Assembly (NCBI RefSeq): GCF_000963865.1
Contig: NZ_CP011071.1
Coordinates: 186,001-250,000 of the forward strand
Length of the DNA: 64,000 bases
Direction: 5' to 3'
From: Flagellimonas lutaonensis
GTDB taxonomy: Bacteria > Bacteroidota > Bacteroidia > Flavobacteriales > Flavobacteriaceae
This document shows positions 50,951-58,900 of this stretch, piece after piece. The position numbers and the translations under genes were made by a program. Below the pieces are notes generated by a model. The model was not told where the DNA came from and made no database searches. It worked only from the letters and a program-made list of their open reading frames with translations. How positions within the stretch are numbered: position 1 is the first letter of the stretch; each line of letters begins with the position of its first letter.

Positions 50951-52195
50951 CTAGAGTTGCGTCGCTTTTTGGTTTTTTGACTCCATTACATCCATTAAAT
51001 TTTGCATATCCTGTCCAACTTTCTTTTCAACCACCCTGGCATAAATCTGAGTAGTGGATAATTTGGTATGACCCAATAGTTTTGAAACGGTTTCTATTGG
51101 AACACCATTGGATAGGGTTACGGAAGTGGCAAAGGTATGTCTAGCGGTATGGAAAGTCATTCTTTTTCGGATTCCACAAGCATCTGCAATTTCCTTTAAG
51201 GTTCTATTTATCATTTGGTTGCTATACCTAGGTAGTAGCCTATCCCCTTTGACTATTCTCGATTCAGTTTTATATTTTTCAATGATTTCTAAAGCTTTCG
51301 GCAGTAAAGGTATTCTTAAGGGTTCATCGGTTTTGGCCCTTTTGGTGTAAAGCCAATTATTTCCATCGATACCTTTTACCAAATGCTCCACCTTCAAACC
51401 TTGGACGTCTACAAACGAAAGCCCTGTGTAACAGGCGAAAATAAAAAGGTCTTTAATTTGCTCGGTACTTGGCCTTTTAAAGGTTGTTTGTTCCACTAAC
51501 TGCAGTTCCCATTCCGTCAAAAATTGACGATTAGTTTTTTCAAATCGAAGCTTGAAATTAACAAAGGGGTCTTTTTCGAGCCATTCCAGGCGAACACCTA
51601 GCCTTGACATCTTTTTTAAGCGTTCCATGTGTTTCATGGCCCCATTATTAGCACATCCCATTCGAGTGGAAGGCTTATACTTGCGTACATATTGTTCAAA
51701 GTCGGTTATGAAACCGTAATTCAATTTATTTAATGGAATGTCTTCAATCTTAAGCTCATCTTTTAGATATTTCTTTATACATCTTTCCGTGCTATAATAA
51801 TTCTTCATGGTTCCTGGTCGTAGGGAAGTCTTCATCGTGGCATTATGATAGGAAATCAAATCCAATAAGGTCTTACCTTGTTCATCTGTACCGAGATAAC
51901 GTGCCTTGATTTTTGCCGAAGTAATGTCTTCTCCCTCTTGTAAAAGTTGGCGATGTGCTTCGTGAAGGCCAGTAAAAACCTGGTCCAAATACTTATTTAC
52001 GGAGGTTACGTATTTGGAAGACCCCCTACCCCTTTTGCTTCTGTTGTCCCATAAAGAGGCCTTCAATTCCCGATTCAAACTAAACTCCGCTCTTTTTCCA
52101 TCTACAGTTATGCGCGCATAAAGCATTAAGTTTTCAGTTTCCCTCTCGAGTTTTCTTGTAATGAAAATAACGGATAATCTACTGTTTTCTAACAT
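50951..52195 (-). CDS. int: Tyrosine integrase of the mobilizable element
   Basis: A 414-residue integrase from ATG 52195; an upstream in-frame TTG is less likely. It has an arm-binding domain (ARITVDGKRAEFSLNRELKA), a SAM-like core-binding domain (LRPGTMKNYYSTERCIKKYL) and a catalytic domain with FHTARHTFATS (H-x-x-R), LLGHTKLSTTQIYARV (nucleophile Tyr). The usual first Arg position reads YTGLSFVD, with Ser instead of Arg, as in CTnDOT-type Bacteroidota integrases. Its start lies 226 nt from tRNA-Pro, matching use of the tRNA 3' end as attachment site. Confidence 0.94.
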   Translation of the reverse strand: MLENSRLSVIFITRKLERETENLMLYARITVDGKRAEFSLNRELKASLWDNRSKRGRGSSKYVTSVNKYLDQVFTGLHEAHRQLLQEGEDITSAKIKARYLGTDEQGKTLLDLISYHNATMKTSLRPGTMKNYYSTERCIKKYLKDELKIEDIPLNKLNYGFITDFEQYVRKYKPSTRMGCANNGAMKHMERLKKMSRLGVRLEWLEKDPFVNFKLRFEKTNRQFLTEWELQLVEQTTFKRPSTEQIKDLFIFACYTGLSFVDVQGLKVEHLVKGIDGNNWLYTKRAKTDEPLRIPLLPKALEIIEKYKTESRIVKGDRLLPRYSNQMINRTLKEIADACGIRKRMTFHTARHTFATSVTLSNGVPIETVSKLLGHTKLSTTQIYARVVEKKVGQDMQNLMDVMESKNQKATQL

Positions 52196-52366
52196 ATTAT
52201 GTAGCTTTAAATGAATAAACAACTGGTAAAAAACACATTGTCAATTACCCTTAAAAGCTACTTCAATGTACAAAAAATGTGGTGGTGTTCCATTCCCGAA
52301 TCCCTCACCAGCGAGGCATTTTCATATGGTTTCAGATGGTTTCTTTTGAAACCTCTAAAAACATAA

Positions 52367-52396
52367 AACGTTGCAAATCAGTCGATTTGCAACGTT
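52367..52396 (-). terminator. Terminator of tRNA-Pro inside the element end
   Basis: A perfect 13-bp stem (AACGTTGCAAATC with GATTTGCAACGTT) and a 4-nt loop, with T-rich sequence following on the minus strand. It lies 25 nt beyond the tRNA 3' end and so was supplied by the integrated element. Confidence 0.75.
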
Positions 52397-52420
52397 ATGC
52401 AACTAAAAGAAAATAGTTGA

Positions 52421-52433
52421 GTCGGGATGACTG
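52421..52433. repeat. Proximal attachment site in the tRNA-Pro 3' end
   Basis: GTCGGGATGACTG, identical to 37976-37988. Bases 52422-52433 are the acceptor and T-stem 3' portion of tRNA-Pro, so integration regenerates the tRNA. Confidence 0.8.
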
Positions 52434-52495
52434 GATTCGAACCAGCGACCACGCGCACCCCATGCGCGTACGCTACCAGACTGCGCCACATCCCG
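52422..52495 (-). tRNA. tRNA-Pro (GGG)
   Basis: A 74-nt cloverleaf on the minus strand. Acceptor CGGGATG pairs with CATCCCG, and the discriminator is A; CCA is not encoded. The D arm is GCGC-AGTCTGGTA-GCGT, the anticodon stem CGCGC/GCGCG with loop ATGGGGT (anticodon GGG at 52459-52461), and the T arm GCTGG-TTCGAAT-CCAGT. Loop positions 32 and 38 are A and T, which can pair, a feature known in some GGG/GGC-anticodon tRNAs. It decodes CCC and CCU proline codons and serves as the integration target. Confidence 0.93.
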
Positions 52496-52543
52496 AAAAC
52501 GGATTGCAAAAATAAAAATTTAATTGAGAAATCAACCCTGTTT

Positions 52544-52843
52544 TTAACCTCCCGATAAAAATTCGCGGATTTCCAGAAATAATGCCTCCCTTGCCGCACG
52601 TGAATCGTACTCCGGATTAAAGAGAAAGTAACTATTGGCCTGATCAAAACAGAACTCGTCCAAATCATCCCCCTGCCAAAGGTGATAACTTACCAGTAAT
52701 GTGTTGTAGTCTATTTTGTAGGGTTTTTTAGCTGGTTGAAATCCGTTCAGGTACATATTCAACCAAAAAACAGAGCGGTCAAGTTCTTTCTTTTCTTCAA
52801 AGTCAAGAAAAGTAGGACTTGGGCATTCATTTCTGTCATCCAT
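52544..52843 (-). CDS. 99-residue protein of unknown function
   Basis: A small soluble protein from ATG 52843 (MDDRNECPSPTFLDFEEKKE). Segments WLNMYLNGFQPAKKPYKIDY and LLVSYHLWQGDDLDEFCFDQ are aromatic and acidic; no domain is recognised. It lies between the tRNA and the giant adhesin gene on the backbone side. Good codon structure and co-orientation with the tRNA support it. Confidence 0.65.
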   Translation of the reverse strand: MDDRNECPSPTFLDFEEKKELDRSVFWLNMYLNGFQPAKKPYKIDYNTLLVSYHLWQGDDLDEFCFDQANSYFLFNPEYDSRAAREALFLEIREFLSGG

Positions 52844-52991
52844 CGGAAGCAAATAGGGTGTTAGTCAAACTGTTGAGCACACGTCTCGATGTCTAAAATC
52901 GTTAAATCATCCTTATTTGGCAAATTTTTTTTTAATAAATAGTATTGCCAAAGATGGATCTGGCACAACATTAAGTTGCCAAAAACAGACC

Positions 52992-55900
52992 CTATCTATA
53001 AAGGGTGAAATGCCCTACATATTGCTGCTTTTCATTGTCGTTTGCGTTGACAACATACCAGTAATCACCTGTGGGCAGGGGTTTGCCATTATAGTTGCCA
53101 TCCCATTTCTTCACTTGGTCAAGGCGGGCCACTTCCCTACCGTAACGGTCATAAATGAGCACTTCGATATTGGGGAAAAACTCTCGGTTTTTAGGTGCCC
53201 AAAAGTCGTTCATATTGTCACCATCGGGAGTGAAGAAATTCGGAAACTCTACCATGCCATCAAAATCAAAAGGGAAAACTATTTCGGCATAACAACCCTG
53301 TGAATCTCTTACCCGTATATTAATGGTGGCATCATAACTGATGTTGAAAATGTTGTCACTTCCCTGTGACTCACCTTGAAAAAAGAACTCATACCCTCCA
53401 AAACCGCCAGTTGCTATGGCCGTTATTTCATCTGGCCCCGTTTTCATGGCCTCAAGAACCAATGGCTCGTAAGGGTCGATGGTAAATTCAACAAAGGTAG
53501 TACAGCCATTTGCATGGTATAGGTAAACGATGTGGTCTCCTGCAGGCAGGTCGGCCCATGTTCGCTCGGTAGTGGCCACTGAAATGTCATCAACATCTAA
53601 AGAGAACAGAACATCAGCGAAAGAACTGCCGTTCTGTTCCACTATGGTTGTGGTACTGTTGGGGAAAATACCCTCGCAGCCATATTCTACTACCGCCCCT
53701 GCATTGATATCGACCCCAATTTCAATAGGCACGACAATATTTGACATACACCCGTTGGCATCCCTTACAAAGAATACATAGCTCTCACCACCCAACAGGT
53801 TGTCAAAGAACAGGTTGTCGTTTCTAGCGAAATCGGCATCATCTGAAGAATTCATGCTCACCTCGTAGTATTCCACACCCATACCATCAACAAATGGAGT
53901 GCCCCCTGTTATGGCCAACTGCGCCGTACCGTCTGCAAAGCCCAAACAGATTTCAGGAGTCGATGTATATGAAATCTCCAATTCTTGGGGTTCAAAAACC
54001 TGTACCACGGCAGTTTCTGAGCAACCTTCGGAGTCTTGGATCAAAATGGTGTATTCACGGCCATTGGCATCACCTTCCAGTTCATCAAAGGTGTAAATAC
54101 CTGGATTGGCAGGGTCACTAAAGAATTCGTTGAAATTCGGCCCTATGGCAAATTGAATCAAACCGACACCACCACTGGTCACCTCAACGGTTATGGTACC
54201 ATCATCTTCGCCACTACAAGTAACGGGTGTAGCAGAGGCAGTATAAATGATTGGGGCTGGACGTTCGACTTCAAAGGGGCCTTCAATATCTTGACAGGTT
54301 ACCCCACTTGTAACGGCCACATAGTAATCGGGAGACGCATCAAGACCTTCAAAAGTACCAAAATCATTGGAAGCTATCACAGTTGCCGAAGGCGATGGAT
54401 TGAACGCATCAATAGGGTCGCCGATATATAGCGTATAGACATTTGATCCCACACCCCCGGAAGAGAATGACTCAATACGGCCATCGGTCTCGTTGGCACA
54501 AGAAATATCGTCTGGTAGATTCACCACAAGATCAACATTTTGGGCATCTACCAATGTGAGTCCGTTTGAATTGATGACCCCACAGGTATTGGTAGCATTT
54601 ACTTTTCGCACCTCAAACTGATAAAAACCAGGGCCTCCACTTATCAAAGCGCTTGTATTGCCCACACCCATAGAGGTAAAGGGGTCTGTTGGCAATGAGC
54701 CAACAGGTCGGTACTCATATTCGAAACCCGGTTCTGGATTTTCAATGCTCAAGCGCATCTCGCCCATACCACCACAACCAGGTGCCTGTACCTGTACCAA
54801 ATTGGGAATGATTGGGGGTGGTGGATCTACATAGTAAGGTATTGTTACCCCTAAACATCCATAACTGGATGATATTTCAATGGCATACCAGCCTTGGCTT
54901 ATAAAACCACCGCTCGTACCCGTAAAGGTTGGGGAATCTTGTAGGCCACTTCTAGATATCTCATCTGCAATATTGTTGCTTCCCAAGTAGATTAACTGAT
55001 ACTTGTAACCTGCACCCGGCACACCTCCGGTGGCTCCGGGAATTGCGGTAATGACATCGCCTGTGGTAGGGTCATAGGCCTCAAGCACTGCATTGTTTCC
55101 ATCGGGGCATACCAAGCCCTGGGGCTCACGGATACCAGCCTGAATAGGAGGGATTGGAGCCAACGTAATATCAAACGAAACTTCGCAACCTTCAACATCC
55201 CTAAATTCCACTCGATAGTCACCGTTGGCCAAATTTTCAAATTCATTGCTGGAACCCCATGTCGCCACCTCTAACGGATAGGTTCCTGACCCATCATCGA
55301 GCATCAATCGGTATTCGTAGGGTGCCACATCCCAGCCACCAGTCAAGGTAGCCTCAATTTTACCCGTGTTGTCGTTACAACTCACATTGCCGACCTCAAT
55401 GGCATTGGGCACCAATGGGCCATTGGGTGCCCGAACAGTGGCAAGATTACTCACGTTGGAACAGAACGGATTTTGGGTAGAGGTAACCCTTACCACAAAA
55501 TTTCCGCCCGTTAGGCCTGTTATTGTCTCTGGATTGTTTGCTGTATTCAGGTTTCCTGTGATTCCTGTTGATATCTCAACACCAAGATTATCAACCGCAA
55601 AAACTTCGTAAGAATAGGTGCCTGTATAATCGGTGACCGAAATGGAAAGCTCACCATCATCACCCGGCACGGCACAACTGACTGGTTTGGCCTCTAAAAT
55701 GGTAATTGTGGGCAGTACAGGTTCTTGCACCTCGTGTTTGGGCAGTGGGTATGTACAACCCCCAGTATTGTCAACAATCTCAAAAAGATAGTCACCAGCA
55801 GCTGGCAAATCCACAAACCCGAAACTGGCACCGCTCACATTGACTGGCGGTACGGCAACCACAGAATTTGTAACTATGGTAAAATCTGTGGTGCCCACCA

Positions 55901-58900
55901 CATCGATGCGAACGCGCTCTGGGTTGGCACAATCCAACACGTTCACAACGCTTAGGGTAGGAACCACATCTGTTGGGGGATTGATGGTAGGTACATCAAA
56001 GGTCGTTTGACAGCCATTACCATCAATGGCATAAACTGTAATATCTTGGGGCGAGCCATTATCGATAATCTCAAATGTATTGCTCGATTGATAATTCTCG
56101 AAACCGGTTATGCTGTACTGATAGCCCCCTGTTGCGGTTCCGGGGTCAACCACAGTTATTGTGATTATGGTAGAACTGTAAGTGTTGGTTCCCGGTGAAC
56201 ATGAGAAGTCTGGTGCGCTGGCGGTAATTGAAAATGGAAGGGGCTCTTCTATCTCAATACCATTCTGTCGAACAGAGCAATTGCGGGCCGTTACCACCTC
56301 CACATCATAAAACTGCGGAGTTAAACCGCTAAATGAGCCTGAGCTGTTCTGTTGTACAATATTAGCGGTTCCCGCCTCGTAAAGGGTATAGGTCAATGGC
56401 CCATCTACATCTGTGCCCGCCTGAAGTATAACATCTATACTACCATCGTCGGCACCATTACATGAAATATCTTCTTCGTTGATCGCGGCGATCACGGGAG
56501 GTGTGGCGGCTTCCAATGTTATGCCATCGACTAAAAAGGTACAGTTGCCCAAACCGTCAGAAACAATGTTATCGGTCACCAAAACTTGGTAATCCCCTGG
56601 GGCAATACCCGTAAAAGTTCCAGTAATGTTATCGTCGATGTAGGCCCCTCCACCGTCTTGAAGTTCAAAGGTGAAGTCACCACTGCCCCCATTGGTGGAT
56701 ATGGTAATCTCCCCATCAGCATTGTTACAAGAGGGTTGAACACTGAACTCTCCTGAGGCCGATAAAAATTCATAAACCTCTGCTGTGCCAGTGGTACTAC
56801 AACCATCTGCATCCTCTAACAATACCGGATAGTTGCCCGGGGTGGTCACCAAAAAAGTTGCCTCATAAACCCCACCATTCAATACCCCGAATTGGGTCGA
56901 ACCATTCAAGGTAAATCGGGGGGTATCGGTTGTGTTGGGAGTGCTCACCGTAATTTGAAAATCATTACCGGGCACATAGGTGCACTGGTTTACCACAACG
57001 GGGGTATTCAAAACTGGGGGCACTTGTTGCTGAATAATTGTTGCTATATCAAATGAAGTACAACCTGATGCATCACGAACATAAACATCATAATTTCCAG
57101 CCGGACCGATAAAAGTGGAAGTGGTACCAAAATCATCCGTTGGGTCTGCCGGTGTTGCCGCACCAGTGTAATCGGGCGTAAATCCAGAAGGGCCAAACGC
57201 AAATTCATATGGGCCTCCGGCACCACCAGCTCCCGTAACCGTGAATTGGCCATCGGCATTACAGTTGGCAGGTTCTTCGGTCAGTATAAAAATCGATGGC
57301 AGATTTTGGTCTATGGTAATCAAGGCGCCATCATTACAGTCATCGGTAAAATCGGTTACGATTACCTGGTAATTACCGGGAAGCGTCTCGAACGTATCTA
57401 TGTAAGGAATGGTTATGACATTGGTCAAGTTCTGGGTATCCATCAGCGTACCGTCATCGACGTCATAGATTTGAACGAGCAAATCACTGCCTGGAGCAAA
57501 GCCTATAATTGTGTATTCTATCTGCCCGTTTCTCGAGGCATCGCAATAGCCTGCTGTAGATACAGCCGTAACTTCTAAAGGAGAGGGCCCGTCAACGGGG
57601 TCGATAATATCTTCGTAGACGCAGCCTGTGGCAATATCCAGAACCTCAACAGTGTAAGACACCCCAAACTGAAAGCCACTAAAGGTGTGCCTTCTTGGAG
57701 GGCTGCTGACAGGGCCAAATGGAGTATTTATAGGGCTCACCAACCGTATTTCAAATCCTGAGCTGCCATCACCACCAACAATATCAACAGTATAGGTAAA
57801 TCCTCCGGGGTCACAAACAGGTGGCGGTGGTGCAACCGGTACAACATCCAAAGTAGTTTGGGTCACCGTGACCAAATCTTCATCACGACATCCGTTGGCA
57901 TCCAAAGTAATGATTCTGTAGGTATCTGGTGCCAAACCTGTAAAGGTCTCAGAGGTGCTTGAAGTTGGGCCTATTCTTGAAATCTCACCTCCAAACTGGT
58001 CTTGTAAGATGTATGTGAAATCAGCGGTACCCCCAGTAACACCTGTTACATCAATAGAGCCCTCTACATTACCTGCCGAACAGGTTGCCAAATTGGAAAC
58101 GACCGTGGCATCGGGTGCCGTACCGGCCGAGGGTACCGTAAAATTCTGCGGTACGGTTTCACAACCACGGGCATCTCTAACGATATACGTGTAATTCTGG
58201 CCTTGATTCAAACCTGAATAAACGGTCTGGGAGGTGAAAGCTCCCCCGTCAAAACTTATTTCATAAGGCGGCACTCCACTTGTGGCATCTGGGGTTATGA
58301 TGGCACGGCCTGAGTTGGTCTCCCCGCACGCAGGCGGAAATACCTGAACAGAGGCAGGGTCAATGTTGATGGGTGGATCTAATACAAAAGGACTTGATTC
58401 GGCCACACAACCTTCATTATCGGTGACCCGAAAAATGTATGTGCCGGGGGTAGCGGTACTGTATGTAAAGTTGTTGGAAGTCAAGGGTACCGGTGCACCA
58501 AAAGTTGTTCCGTTATCAGAGCTGACCTCATATTGCTTTGGCCCAGCACCGGTAAGGTAGCCACCGGTTACACTGACATCTATGGCACCGGGTGCTCCAC
58601 CACATGGTATTTCTGTATTCAAGGAAGCGTTGACCCGCAATTGTGGGTTTACGGTAAGGCTTACATTGTCTCTACAATTGTTGCCATCTCGTACCTCAAT
58701 GGTGTAATTGCCTGGTGAAAGTCCAGGGAAAACAGGGCTACCTTGCCATGCACCCCCGTTTATCCTAAACTCATAAGGGGCACCAGCTGTACCGTTGGTT
58801 GTTACCTGAACACCAAGGGTAGCCCCCGTACCGGGCACATAGCATAAATCCGATGCTGTGGCATCGTAGTCGATGACCGGGGCATCAAGTGGTGTGAGCG

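Larger units (their letters stand above)
37976..52433. mobile_element. Integrative mobilizable element inserted at tRNA-Pro
   Basis: A 14.46-kb segment bounded by a 13-bp direct repeat. The right copy is the 3' end of tRNA-Pro(GGG), and the intact tyrosine integrase starts about 225 nt from it. It encodes an excisionase-like HTH protein, MobC, an HxHxH relaxase and a DUF6730-like protein, but no type IV secretion genes, so it would need a helper conjugative element. Cargo: T9SS lipase and lipoprotein, DUF4143 ATPase, and a SIR2-containing four-gene operon. Nearly all genes are on the minus strand, and the region is more AT-rich than the flanking backbone. Confidence 0.82.

Noticed and set aside
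37976-52433. Full conjugative element (ICE)
   Set aside because: No TraG/VirB-like or other type IV secretion genes were found; only mobilization functions are present.
52422-52495. tRNA-Met reading (CAT in the anticodon region)
   Set aside because: The CAT lies across the stem-loop edge; the 5-bp anticodon stem places GGG at positions 34-36, giving tRNA-Pro.
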